A DNA stretch of 64,000 nucleotides from Hygrocybe punicea (taxonomy: Eukaryota; Basidiomycota; Agaricomycetes; Agaricales; Hygrophoraceae). Of the stretch, positions 23,445 to 35,158 are shown one piece after another; the stretch's first letter is position 1, and every line of letters begins with the position of its first letter. The stretch is taken from positions 5,923,835 through 5,987,834 of the forward strand of contig OY744471.1 of assembly GCA_963556145.1 (NCBI GenBank), given 5' to 3'. Under the pieces are notes generated by a model. That model had not been told where the DNA came from and did not search any database. It was given only the letters and a program-made list of their open reading frames with translations. A program made the position numbers and the translations under genes.

Positions 23445-25010
23445 CTACGATAACTCAGATAGTTTGCTGAACATATCTGAGCTGAAATTAATTCCTGGGG
23501 GCGTGGACTTTCCACTGCTATCCTTATTCAAACAAAAACCATTGTTTACCCAACGAAATAATCCTGCAGCGGCATATTGTGTAAAGGAGTATCTTGTCTC
23601 GCCAGGTTGAATCTGAACGTTGGAATGACGAAACAGCGCAGAGGGAATGAGAATGGTTGAACCTGGTGGGAAACGCACGACAAGTTTCAAATCCCACAGA
23701 ACCAGATGTCCTCCGAGATCGGGGTTGAACTGGCCCAGTGAGGTTATGGCACACCAACCCCAGGCAAGATTCGCAAAGTCGATGTGAGGATAGCAGACCG
23801 TTCGTGGCCCAAAGTTGATCATCACGCAAGGGAAAATGCTGTTTCGGAAATTCCATTTCAAGGACAGATCTGACGCAAATAGTGCCCCAAGAACTGTTTT
23901 GTAGTAATCGAAGATTTTTGGCGCAAAGAGCTGAAAAGCACCTGCATTCAAAGTCCACAACATGAGTTGTGAGAATCAACTTGGTTTCAAACAACGCACA
24001 ACTTTGAAAACCAGCAATTCTTATGATAGCTATTGAGCACATAAGAATGGCGAACGCAGTTGTGTTCATTGGGTTTTCTTTGAGCATTCCTACTTTCTGC
24101 TATTTGTGATCAGAATGTTTGCTTGTTTACCAAGATTGTTGAAAGCTGACTGTTTGGCCACCTCCCATAGAAACACCTTTTGTCAATGCACGGAATTCAC
24201 CCCGTCTATGATCTGATTGTTCATCGGTGAAAGAACAGCTGTCTCCTGCGATGCGAATGTCTTCAGCAGCTGCCTTGTGTGTCCTCGACCAGCCGTCACT
24301 GTCATGTGGTTGTCCGGCTAGAACGGCCACAATTCTCTCCATCCAATCAACAATAGGGTGAGGTGTTCTGGAACAGATGATTGGTTAGGCCTGCAAACCT
24401 GAACTAAGTATAAAAATTACCTTCCATCCCAATCAAATAACTTCATTTTCTTTGTCTGAAGAAGTTCTTTCAAGGAATAATTCCTCTTAACTGTCTTCGA
24501 ACGAATCCCTGTCCATCCTGTCGATTCCATCTTGACTTCCAACTTGCTGTCCAGGGTTGTGTTGATGGGTTTCATCTGACACCAGTGTCGTATGGAGGCA
24601 GATTTTAATGAAGATGATGACCTTTCTTCCTTCATTGCTAGGGAACGCAAATTCTCACATCGTCTCCTCTGGTATAGTCTGCGCCGATTTTTTTTGCTGG
24701 TACCATGATTTTCCCTGAAGCAGAAGGGGGATTCATAATTTATTCAGTTCTTGATGTTTGTAAAATACCTTTTATTAATCTTCCCTTCTTCAGCTACTCC
24801 AGGCCCTTCAGTCCCTGCATTTAATGGATCAACTTCATCATCCTCCAATTCGTCCGCGCTGTCTGAGACCTCGGGCGTGGGGGAATCATTTTCATCACCC
24901 ACAATTCCATCTCTTTCCTGAATAAATCGTTCAATATCAAAGGGGAACTGCAACATGATTTTGTGGCCAATGGTCACAATTTGACTGAACTTCATCACAT
25001 GACAACGCAT
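23445..25010 (-). CDS. TET/JBP-like 2OG-Fe(II) oxygenase of the mushroom-expanded type
   Basis: Enzymes of this family use Fe(II), O2 and 2-oxoglutarate to oxidise substrates; TET/JBP members oxidise 5-methylpyrimidines in DNA. Probable start ATG at 25010. An acidic N-terminal exon is followed by KLFDWDGR, IVAVLAGQP and QSDHRRGEFRALTKGVSMGG, recurrent in this mushroom family. The core exon (about 23950-23445) reads VMINFGPRTVCYPHIDFANLAWGW in two overlapping parts, with the metal-binding H-x-D at HID, then GHLVLWDLKLVVRFPPGST, a distal His in ALFRHSNVQI, and the Arg in ETRYSFTQYAA that would bind 2-oxoglutarate. Four or five short introns reconcile frames. Published surveys of basidiomycetes linked TET/JBP genes to KDZ transposons; I saw no KDZ transposase here. 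The substrate is inferred, not shown. It is divergent from the JmjC gene. Confidence 0.75.
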
Positions 25011-25154
25011 GACCACTGAAAATGGCAATTGTGTGAAAACTTTGTGTTTTGCTTTGTTTGTTTTTTATCAACTAACCTCATGTTTTGTGATAGAGCTCTT
25101 TGGCCCAATTCATGTGGGTCGTTACATGTTGAAGCTAAATATTTTTGGTGATTT

Positions 25155-27660
25155 ACAGTCGCTCATAACCCTGAAACGTTTACGTTTCATGCGATGGTCA
25201 ACGATAAAATCTTGTCCAGGGCGATACATTCAAACTATGCCCCGATATTGGCTTACATGGACCTCATTTATTGAAACAGCGTCATCCAAGCAGGGCTGAA
25301 AATTAATAATGGTTTACGTTTGGCGCAATATCTCTGTCAGCTTCAGGCTGCTTTCGAAGAGGAAACTTTCAGCGAACAATCTTCCAATGAAACGATTGGT
25401 CACACCTGGCGATCAACAACAATCCACCAGTGGGCATCAAGAACATTCCATTGCTGCGGACACAGCAATTTGGGTCGGACGAAATATATTGAAAAGTGCA
25501 ACAAACGGGGGAAAGTTCCATACAGTGAAGACCCGGTGCAATATGGTTATTTAGATTTACTAGCATTCAATTTGTCACGCACTGAAGCAATATCTTATAG
25601 ATTGGAAAAGGTTTCTAGCCCTAGCAATTTTGTCACTCGTGCAGCCAATCGCACAGGACGATTGGCCGCAAAGGGGGAACCATTTCCTCAATTCAGCAAC
25701 ATTTCTGATTCAAACAAATTTGATTGATCCATCAAAACTCAAATTCCCCATCCCAGGTTATGACCATTACGACGATGATGTTGCCAAAGAGTTGGAGAAG
25801 AGGATCCACGCGTCATTGAATTTCGGTTAGCAATCATCTTGTGCATTTGAGGTGGCTGGTATTTACGGCCGTTTTTCAGAAAGTCAAAGTTCGGAGCAGG
25901 CGATGCTGGAGTTGGTGAATTTTATGAGGGGCTGGCAAGTACCCAAAGATATTTCCACCATTCGGTGGTCTAATGGATATGTGACCATCCTTCCGTGGCA
26001 TTCAACCCAGAAATTGGTAGGGTCTTGATCATAGCCAAATATTGAGACACTGACAATTGACGCATCAGGACATTCGAATGGTGAAGGGCATGGCCTCATG
26101 TCCAGAAATCATCCACTCCTGACTGAAATCTGAGCGTTCTGATGTCGTTATCAAAGTGGTACCCTCAGTAGGAACCTCACCATATTGGCAAGACGACATT
26201 GTACGAAAACACCTTGCCAACAATTGTTCCGTCATTATCCCACATCAGCAACTCGATGGTCCATCTTCTTTTTGTGAAGAAGAGATTGAGGCGTATAAGG
26301 GTTCCTTGAACCAACTTGTTGAGTGGCTAGGTGACCTGTGTTTATTTACCTTGTCCTGCCACATTTTAACAAACAATCTTAGATGCTGAGTTGCTGAGCA
26401 AATCGCATGATCACAAAAAGCTACAGGATGTACACAGATGGACGACACTAGCAGAGTTCATTAAACTCTCAGATGAGTCAGGTGTCTGTGGCAATATTTT
26501 GGATTTGCCGTGTATGAAAAGCCAGGTTCCATCCATAATAACGTGAGCTTCTCTTTCTTTCCAGGTTTTATCTTGGTATTTATGGTTATCGCATAGTAGG
26601 ATATCTGATGATAGCCGGTCATTCCAACTCACAAGATGGCAAAACTTCGCTATGCTTCCGAAAAAATTGCCAAAAAACCTGTCCCAACCATACGTCAGAC
26701 CGAAAGAAGGGAAGGAGTTTTTTCTACCAGGTCCTCAAGTGTTATGGGTCGATACACAGACTTTGATGCATTGGGACCTCCTTTGCCATGCTGGTTTTGT
26801 GACCTATCCCCACAAAGACTCCGATGGTCTCTGCACATGGGTTTACGCTCACACCGGGATCAAGATTTGGGCCATCATGGACCCAAAATATGACGAATCA
26901 ATGGATTGCAGAGGAAAACTCTTTGATCTTCACCGAAAGGTACAAGGCGCGCCTTGGCAGTGGACACACGAAGAAGCCTCGAACATGTACACCATGTTTC
27001 TTGCCCGGGGAGACCTGCTGTAGGTTTTGTTGGGGTGTAGATTCGTCATTTGCTCATTGATGAATAAACCTCAGGATAATGCCTCCTGGAATTTGGCACA
27101 CGGTTTTCACACCAACGCCGAGTTTTTGCTCAGGGGGTCACTTCTACACGTTTGAAACCCTTCATTTGACCGAATTCTCACGAGCATACGATCACCTTGA
27201 GGCCAACTGCTCCACCAATAGCTCACATGATGTGACAAGAATTCTTTCCAAGATGACACTTGCCCTTCCTGTGATAGCAGGGAGAAGAGGTTAGCCTCCA
27301 TGACAATGAAGGGCTCAACTAATCTCCTTATTTGCTCCAGATTTATATCGCCGTCCGCTATTGGCTCTATTTCACATGATACTATCATGTCATGAATATG
27401 AGTCTGAAGTCCAAACAGAAGCCCGGAAAAATTCGCGACTGCCTCAAACCCAGTGGGATCTTCTCTACAGAGAGGAGGCTGGGGACTTAGCTGCCGCTCA
27501 ACTTTATGTCAAGTCCATTCTCGCTGCAATGGCATTGTCAGACAGTGACTTACGCAAGGAAGTGGAAATGGGAGGACAATTTTGGTTTCGGTGCGGTGAT
27601 GAGACAATCCCACCGCATATGTTCAAGGTTGATGTACAATTTTGAGTTAATTGGTTATTT
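25155..27660 (+). CDS. JmjC-domain protein, probably interrupted
   Basis: JmjC enzymes are Fe(II)/2-oxoglutarate hydroxylases, often histone demethylases. The core lies at about 26650-27290: FFLPGPQVLWVDTQTLMHWD, then HAGFVTYPHKDSDGLCTWVY with the H-x-D metal pair, GIKIWAIMD, an intron near 27021-27073, and MPPGIWHTVFTPTPSF with the third ligand His, followed by GGHFYTFETLHLTE. A further exon (27352-27630) continues LYRRPLLALFHMILSCHEYE. The 5' half (about 25160-25720) gives LRLAQYLCQLQAAF and HQWASRTFHCCGHSNLG, but it needs a TGA at 25272-25274 to be read through and has another stop near 26543, so the gene is probably damaged upstream of an intact-looking catalytic core. Exon limits in the 5' half are unsure. 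Confidence 0.65.
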
Positions 27661-28084
27661 GGTGGATCTTAATGAGATTGTAATGCTAGAAACGCTAATC
27701 ATGAAGATACTCTCGACATTGATATCATAATCTGGGATCCTGTGTTGTTGAAAATATTATTTTATTGCTCATGACGTTACATTTCATTCATTTTAAAGTT
27801 CAGACTGATGAGTAGTGAGGCAAAGACTCGTATCCATTACCATCACTGAGGAGAATGTCAACCATAAGTGTGGCAGAACTTACACAAGAAGCAGCGCAGG
27901 TGGGTTTGAGGTCCCATGACCGAAAACCAGCGGTTATCCCCTGGCATACGTGATGCGTCTGGTGGTAGATGTGCACAACTGCATGCTGCTGTCTTGCCCG
28001 GCTGCACAACTCATGCTGCATTCCCACAACAGGCCAATGAGCTCACGATGCGGCGATCTTACAGATATGACTAGCAGGCTACGT
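27661..28084. other. No gene recognised
   Basis: 3' flank of the JmjC gene and unique sequence. No long open frame, no recognised RNA. Confidence 0.35.
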
Positions 28085-28276
28085 GGTTAGTATAAGCGGC
28101 ATTAAAGCTCATTGTGCCGCATATTCTTACATGGTTAGTATAAGTGGCATGAAGGCTCATCGTGCTGCATATTCTTACATGGTTAGTATAAGCGGCATGA
28201 AGGCTCATTGTGCCGCATAGTCTTACATGGCTAGTATAAGCGGCATTAAAGCTCATCGTGCTGCATAGTCTTACAA
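28085..28276. repeat. 48-bp tandem repeat, four copies
   Basis: GGYTAGTATAAGYGGCAT starts at 28085, 28133, 28181 and 28229, exactly 48 bp apart, each followed by GGCTCATYGTGCYGCAT-like sequence. The unit is a multiple of three and stays open on the minus strand (16-residue unit around YTNHVRICGTMS), but no flanking gene supports coding. Confidence 0.85.
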
Positions 28277-28424
28277 ATAGCGAGGGTCAGCGATGAGTCG
28301 CACACAATGGGGAACCCACGTTACAAGGCCCGGCCGAAAGTTGGACGGCTGTGCTGACACCTGTGGCCGCAGCGCAATCAGCCCTCATGGTTATTGGAGC
28401 TTGCCAACATCGCCCCCCATCCTG

Positions 28425-28790
28425 CATCTCCAAGGTCAGAGTCACATACCAGGAGGTCGATGATGACAGGCAAAGACATAACTAGTGGGATGGGGACACT
28501 TACTGCGAGGCCCCTGGAGCGAATAACGATGCCCTCCAATGTTGCTGTCCCATACATGCCGCAATCCTCCACATACAACATCCTGGGCAGCCTGTGAGCG
28601 ACGCCACGTAGCACAACTCAGCCGCCGGTCGCAAACGATGCATCCGGCATCGGCGACCCAAGTCGTTCCATGCTTCAGACCTGCGCACACACGGGGAACC
28701 TGCGTCACGAGGCACAAACTCAGTACCAGGGCGTCGATGGTGGCAGGTAAAGTAATCAGTATGGACTGGGGACACTTACCTCGAAAGGCT
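28425..28790. repeat. Pair of diverged direct repeats about 290 bp apart
   Basis: ACCAGGAGGTCGATGATGACAGG with a following GGGGACACTTAC at about 28448-28503 resembles ACCAGGGCGTCGATGGTGGC with GGGGACACTTAC at about 28722-28780. No gene recognised between or around them. Confidence 0.5.
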
Positions 28791-28799
28791 CAGCACCCG

Positions 28800-30320
28800 T
28801 GGTCGCAAACTCTTCGGTAACCCAAATTTGCACCTACACCGTACCCGGGGAACTCGCGCTGCTGTCACAATCGTTTTCCTCGTCCTCGTCCTTATCGCTG
28901 CGTCGATGTGGTTGTCTAGGGTTTTTGACATGTTGGTTTGGTTTGGCATTATTGGTGGATTGGCTTTTCAATGTCCGACAATACCGGTAACCGGAGGGCA
29001 TGTACTAGACAGACTGGTTACCGTAGGACCCCCGAATGACCCTATAAAGAGACGACGATGACATAAAAGAGAGGGTTTACTTTGGCAGCGAAGCTGGAGA
29101 ACTTCGGGATTTGAGCCTTGATATCACCAGCAGGGAAGCCAGGTTGGATCACGCGTTGTTGTCGAACATGTTGCTGGCCTGGACAGATGATATTAAGAGC
29201 CAGAATTAAGTAGACACGTTGCGGTCGCGTACCCTGTGTAGTGGCAATACCTTGACCTTGACCTGTCATAAGATCAAGCACCTGTCGAAGGGAGTTTGGG
29301 CCAAGGAAAGTTGCCAAGGACCTATTAATTCAGGCCAGCGGTGTTTCGGCTGACAAACTTCGCCAAGCAGCCGCGCAAACAAAACCTCGAGCCTCCCACC
29401 ACCCCAACGATGGTGGCGAGGACTCAGGCCATCCTCCACTTGTCCCCCTCCCTCCTCATCGTCAAAACTCAGCCCCCGCTCTTCGGTCGGCCTCTGGACG
29501 ACAGCAGCTTTCTCATGCCCCCCGATCGCCCTGAATCTCATTTCGTTTGGGGTCTCGCTCTTCGTTTCCATCGTTGCGGCCGCCCTCGACCCTCTCCTGC
29601 GCCTCGGTCTCCCCCACCTCCCCCCACCCCCTCTCAGCACCTTCCAGGGATGCCAACAGATGGACGCGCCAGCAGCCGACCCCGGTTCCAGCCACAGCCA
29701 CGACACCAACGGCGGTGACGTGGCAACGCATCGTTTGCATCTCTTTCCCACCACTATCAACTCACTCATTTGTTTCCTTCTTTCCCTCCCACCAATTTCA
29801 CCACCCCAGGCCAGATTCCACCCCTGCACCTCTTTGACGAGAGCTCAGGGTCTGCCAAACGGCTGTGTTGCCCACTACCGAAGTACCTCCAACCCTCTGC
29901 CAAACAGCCGCTCCATCCACCAATGACCAAGTCCCCAGTCTTATCACACTCGGCACGCATTTTACCCCGCAACTTCAACCACAACCTCATCGATGGCACC
30001 CTTGCAGCTCGTTGGAACCAACAACGAGAGGGTGGGGTCTTCTAAACACCATCCACCGATGACCAACCCCCATCCCCACCCACTCTTATCATGCTATGAA
30101 TCCTCTTTCCCCTGCGACTTTCCACAGCACTTGCTCGAATCCAACTCCGCAGCCTGTTAGGACCCAAAATGAGAGGGTGGGGACCCGCCAATGGCCGCTC
30201 TGTCCACTGATGACCAACTACCCCTAGTGGTTGGTTATTTCGACCAGAACCGCTCGAACCGACCCCCTCAGCTTGTTGGGACCTGAAACCCACACCCCCA
30301 CTTTGATCACCAACGCCATG
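28800..30320. other. No gene recognised; C-rich low-complexity DNA
   Basis: Overlapping open frames on both strands, biased to Pro/Arg/Ser or Gly, typical of composition. On the minus strand 29300-29080 a frame reads GFPAGDIKAQIPKFSSFAAK, which looks protein-like but was not recognised. Confidence 0.35.
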
Positions 30321-30324
30321 TCAT

Positions 30325-31140
30325 ATAACCCATTGACTTCGACCTCGCACGCCCTCCTTGCACCCCGCGCATCTCCTAGCTAACGAAATCTCTGGGGCTT
30401 GGGGTCCCAAAAGCACGCGACGCCTAGTTGTAACAAACCACCCCCTCCAACTTGTTTCTCTAGCCCCAGTTCATTTCCCCCACCGATTTTGACCTCTCAT
30501 GACCCCCCTGCATGCCGCACACCTCTGTGTTAGCAAAATTGCAGGTCCCAAAAGCGCGGAACGCCGAGTTGCAAACAACCTTCCCCCCATTTTTGTTTCC
30601 AGCCCCGGCTCATCCCCCCCCCGCCGACTTCGACCTTACATGACCTCCCTGCACCCCGTGCACATTCTCGTTAGCGACATCATGGGGACTTGGGGTCGGA
30701 ATCACCCGCAATGCCGGTTTATGACCAACCACCCCCTCCCACTTTTTGCTCCAACACACACACTCATTCCCCCACCAATTTCGACCTCGCACGACCTCCC
30801 TGCACCCTGCGCACCTCCTCGCTGGCGAAATCGAGGACATGGTTTGGGGTCGGAATCGCCCGCAATGCTGACTTATGAACACCCACCCTCCACTTTTTGG
30901 CTCCAACACCCGTTCATCTCCCTTACCGATTTCAACTTTCTTCGGCCCCATTGCACCCCTTGCGCCTCTGTTCTGGTGTGACCAGGAGAGTTAAGGCTGT
31001 CAACAGCCCACGTGGCCGACTTGCAACCAACCCACCCCCAACAGTTTTTCTCGAACTCCGGCTCATAACCCCCACCGATTTCAACCTCACACAACCTACC
31101 TGCAACCTGTGCACTTCCTCGTTAGCGAAATCATGAAGGG
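30325..31140. repeat. Degenerate ~150-bp tandem repeat, about six copies
   Basis: The phrase TTCGACCTCGCACGACCTCC followed by TGCACCC and a CTCGTTAGCGAAATC-like block recurs at about 30332, 30486, 30625, 30778, 30926 and 31074. Spacings are 139-154 bp. Copies are strongly diverged but the order of blocks is kept. Confidence 0.7.
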
Positions 31141-31892
31141 CCCACTGCCATTTCTAGCTCCACCTCTTCTACATTTCAACCGCTATATTACGCGTTCAGA
31201 GGGGATAAACATCTTATCTTTACGAACCCGTAAGTCTTATTCCATTCTTCCGAATAAACAATCATTAATTGCATAACAGTCTTGATGTAGTCATTGAACT
31301 GTCACATTGTGGTCAAACACAACTTTTGGCAACAGATCCCATTTCAAGCTCTGGATTTTGTTTGAGGTTTAGATTAGTGAATTAAGCAATGACCTTGCTT
31401 TAGTTTTCTTGCTGTCTTTTCTTATTACTAGCTCAATTGTTGGTGGTATCTTGCTTTGCCTACTCTTACTTGTAGAACACTAGTCATGCCACCTTTGCAT
31501 GAAGGATAGAACCAAATCTGCACCTGAATTACATGAATCCGAAATCTTTCTCTTCCCACAGCGCATTTTGAGTGCGAGCCTGATGCTAAGCTCAGGTGCA
31601 ACTTCAGTCACTCACTTTCAGTTGGCGGTGGGTCATTTTCTCGCCTATGTTCCTGAAGATTCGTTACCAGTTTTTTTTGTACGTTTCTTTCTCTCCCGCA
31701 CTCTCCCCCAACACACACCAACTGACACAACGAATTTTTGGATCTTGCAGTCATCTCGCTCCCACCTGCCTCGCCTCTGCCGACGGAGCCCTCGACTATC
31801 ATCGAAGCTGATATCTCAGGCATCTCACGGCCACCCTTCGTATGACCAATCTCCCTCAAACTCTAGAAGCACTGTACCAAATCAACCATGAC

Positions 31893-32290
31893 CACCCAAT
31901 CAACCAGCTGGCGTTTTCTGGGCCGTCGTCAACCGATTACTCATCATCATCCAAGTCGTCATCCTCCCACTCTCAGAGATTGGTTGGCCTGCCAGCTTCT
32001 TTCAGCACTACTTCCCCATCCTAGGACCGGCTTTTGGACTCGGCACTCTGGGAATCTTCCAGTGCTTGTTTGTCATTTTATTTTTTATTTTTATATTTCT
32101 CCACCAACAAACATATAAATCTCGACAGAATCTGTGCAGCGGATGACTTTACGCTCGTCTCTGCATTCTTCCTATTCTTGGGGGCTGCCTCAACATCGTA
32201 CTTAGCTTTGTCTTTCGCGAGTCCGCCAAAACGAAAACAATCCATTATGGGTTGGTGTGGGGATGCTTTCCATAGACGGCCATCGCGCTT
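31893..32290 (+). pseudogene. Fragment of a mushroom multi-pass membrane protein
   Basis: One frame gives VFWAVVNRLLIIIQVVILP, then LSEIGWPASFFQHYFPILGP and FGLGTLGIFQCL. After a short non-coding gap comes DDFTLVSAFFLF, then in a shifted frame GCLNIVLSFVFRESAKTK. This order resembles a family of small predicted membrane proteins common in Agaricomycetes (hydrophobic helix, conserved E-x-x-WP, then a DDFTLV-like motif). The frame change inside the last helix and missing ends suggest a broken copy. The family name is from memory and unsure. Upstream frames at 31500-31880 were not recognised. Confidence 0.5.
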
Positions 32291-33025
32291 TCACAAGTGT
32301 ACTCATTCGTTCGTCTCCAACATGTTCAATGGGTCGGAAGAACCGCACAAGGTTCTCTGATCCTGAAACAGGGAAGAACACTAGCTTGGTTTCGGGGGGC
32401 AGGGAGGAAAGGCGGCTGGTCTCAAAGGTGGGCTTCTCTCTTAACCTCGCAGAGACTCAGCAAACTAACAAAATTCCAGGTTTCCTCATCTCTAAGCCTC
32501 TCGAGTCCCTACCCATATGTGTTGCACGGACATGGATGAGTCTCGTTATCCAGCCTGTGCTGGACTGTGATGGCGCGTACAAAGCCTTTGGAGACGTTGC
32601 AGGAGACGATCAAAGTTGGGAAAGGAAAGCAACACTCAAAGAAAGCGTGTCACGATTAGAGCTACAGATAAAGTCCGTTTGAATAATAAAGATACAAAAA
32701 GTAAATGTATACTAGACGAGTCCACAGGCAATATCAAATTACTACAGTGCTCGACTTGAACACGTCAAATAGATGCTGTGTACGATGAGGGCGACGATGA
32801 TGCTGCGATGGTAGGTCAAGGGACGTAACGGGGGCTCTATCATCTCGTGCATCAGCCGTCTGCATCACTGGGAGTTGGCGGGTGATAGAAAAAAGCTTAG
32901 TATCACTTAGGTGCTGGTGTCTCTGTACTTGCACCAGAGTCTGCATTCGTCATCATTGTCGTCTCAAAATTAGAGGTTGTGAACTGTAATAAAATCCTTT
33001 TCGGATCTGCCTTTTTCTTTTTCGG

Positions 33026-33050
33026 TATGATGATGATGATGATGATGATG
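33026..33050. repeat. GAT trinucleotide microsatellite
   Basis: About eight GAT units in a row. Confidence 0.8.
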
Positions 33051-33129
33051 GACTTACCGAGGATGTCCTACTCGACTGACAACTCCAAGGTGCCTGCAGG
33101 TGCTGATCGGAGTGGGAGAACAGCTTGGG

Positions 33130-33680
33130 TCCGCTAGGAGAACATGCCCTCGATGACCCCTACAGGCATTTTTTGGACATCCGGAAGATGGAGTTGTCGA
33201 GCGGACGAGACGCGCAGTATTGCTGCAACGTGTGGGAATGGTGAACCGCACTTTTTTTGGTTATTAGGAGCAATCCTTTGAGTATAATGAAAAGACATAC
33301 GCATCGAGGTAGAGGTGCTCGAGCAGTGCTTCCACATCCTGTACTGGCACGTTCTTACTATCGGGAATGCAGATGGCGGTAATGCCGTCATGATGATCGG
33401 TCCCACAAGTAGGCAGGAAGCGGAAGTGTCGGCTAAAGGCATAGTCACGAACGCACAGTACGAGGTCGCCATTGCCAAACCAGAATTTAAGATGATTGCG
33501 AGTGGTCAGTGTAATAAGCATGCATAGACAACGATACGCACGGGATTCGGGGACCGCACCGGCTACTCAGCATTGTCATCTTGCTCCTCCTCTCCATCCT
33601 TCTCATCCTTTCCATCCTCAGCCTAGTGGAACATGATTGGGACAGGCGGTGGCGGTTCAGAATTGAGGGGATCATCTTCA
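33130..33680 (-). pseudogene. BTB/POZ-domain protein fragment
   Basis: BTB domains mediate protein-protein contacts. The frame reads HLKFWFGNGDLVLCVRDYAF, then ITAICIPDSKNVPVQDVEAL and LEHLYLDA, then a GTATGT donor. The next exon gives FPHVAAILRVSSARQLHLPD. This is the usual order of fungal BTB proteins (K-F-W-F-x-D-G-N-I-V-L, then an acidic stretch, then a helix with L..LY). The conserved HxxVL segment is weak and no intact N- or C-terminus is visible, so I call it a fragment. Confidence 0.6.
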
Positions 33681-33699
33681 AAGTTGAATTCTGGTAAGG

Positions 33700-34970
33700 A
33701 GCTAGTTGGGGCCATGGCTAAACACTGGGCTGGTCGTGCCTCCATTGCATCTCATCTTTCAGGACGTCGAAGAACGGAGCCTGTGTTTGGGACCAGCATC
33801 CATGTCCTCGAACATCCAGTCGTCATCTGCGTCTTCACCAGAAGGAGGGAGAGGAAAGGGTAATTTGCGTCTAAAAACCATCTTCATCTCTGCAGCGTGC
33901 CCTTGAGGGATCAGGCAACAAGTCTGCAAAGTCTCCAAGATCAGCAGCGAAGAGACCCAAGTTGTCAGTTCTCTTGATGATACGAGGGAGTTAAAGACGT
34001 CGCCATCGCCGCCTGGTATGAGAAATCGTCATTGGAGCCGTTGGGTGTGATGGGCAAGCCAAGCGCTTAGCCCCATCCTTTAGGCACCTCGATGTCTGCT
34101 GCAGATCCAACTTGTCACGCTGGATGCCTGCGGTGTGTTTCCGTGCCTGTGCGACACCAATCCCATGTTTAGTTTTGAGTTCCTCCGAGGAAATTTTCAA
34201 GCGTTCGGCTTCGAACTTTTGTTGGTCGCCTGTGTCGCATGAAGTGGACAACAGTTTTTCCAAACGCTTGTGCTCTCCTTCCAGCTGCAGGGTATCTGCT
34301 TGTGCATCTGACAGTTGAGGGCATCAGGCAAGAAAGGGTGAGAGACAACGTACCGACGTCGTCAGCGTGAGCTGCATTTTTGGCCCGCCTGGACTGGTCG
34401 GCGGAAGACGCTGTGGCCGCCTTGAGTTCATTAGTAAGTTCGGAGAAGGCTCCAACGGGTTAGGCGTGCATGCCATTTGCTAAATGCTAGTAAAAATGAA
34501 AAATGTTAATGTTATGTAGGAGAACGGGGGCAAAGAAAGGATGCTGACACCACCCTGACCACCAAATGTGCTAGCTGCGTATTCTCTGAGTCCCATGCCT
34601 GAATTGTGTCGACCAGCTCACCACAGCACTCCCACGCCTCCGGATCAATCTCCTCGTCGTCGCTCTTATCTGCGTTGATCTCCTGTAGCTGCTCGATCCA
34701 CTCCTCGAGCTCCATCTGCTGAGAAAACACACTGGCCGAGAGAGACGAACTGCTCGCATTAGAGCTTCATATTGCCTGCTGAAATTTCGGAGAAGTGATT
34801 GTTGCTGGGCTGGTATTGCCGCCGCGTTACGCTGTCATTGTACTAAGTTGCCGTGTTCTGTTATCGCTGTCACCTTCGTCATCCCAGTATCATCCGAGCA
34901 TTGTAGTTGCCGTCCTCGTTTGGGAGCAAAAGGTGCATGTCAGCTGACATGTGCCCATGGAGGTAACTGA
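33700..34970. other. Unassigned fragments
   Basis: Minus-strand frames at 34263-33991 (Lys/Glu-rich, possibly coiled coil: KFEAERLKISSEELKTKHG) and 34730-34512 (ELEEWIEQLQEINADKSDDE) look like pieces of coiled-coil proteins, but nothing complete was recognised. Confidence 0.35.
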
Positions 34971-35158
34971 CGAAGGTGTTAGTCATCAGCAAATCAGCAT
35001 TTTGTCTGAGAACACTGAGAGACCTGAAATTCTCTGAACCATCTGAACCATTTCTGAACCATCTGAACCATCTCTGAACCATCCGAACTGTCTCTCTGAA
35101 CTGTCTGACGTGCAAAATAAGATATATAATATATAATATAATTAGATAGAAGTGGAAG

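Noticed and set aside
10157..27660. KDZ transposon, suggested by the TET/JBP-like gene
   Set aside because: No KDZ transposase motif was seen on either strand, so the association is noted but no KDZ element is called.
28071..28256. CRISPR-like array at the 48-bp repeats
   Set aside because: Whole 48-bp units repeat head to tail with no unique spacers, and the genome is eukaryotic.
29266..31114. Multiple long frames in the 29-31 kb C-rich region
   Set aside because: Open on several frames and both strands at once, Pro/Arg/Gly-biased, and partly within a tandem repeat.
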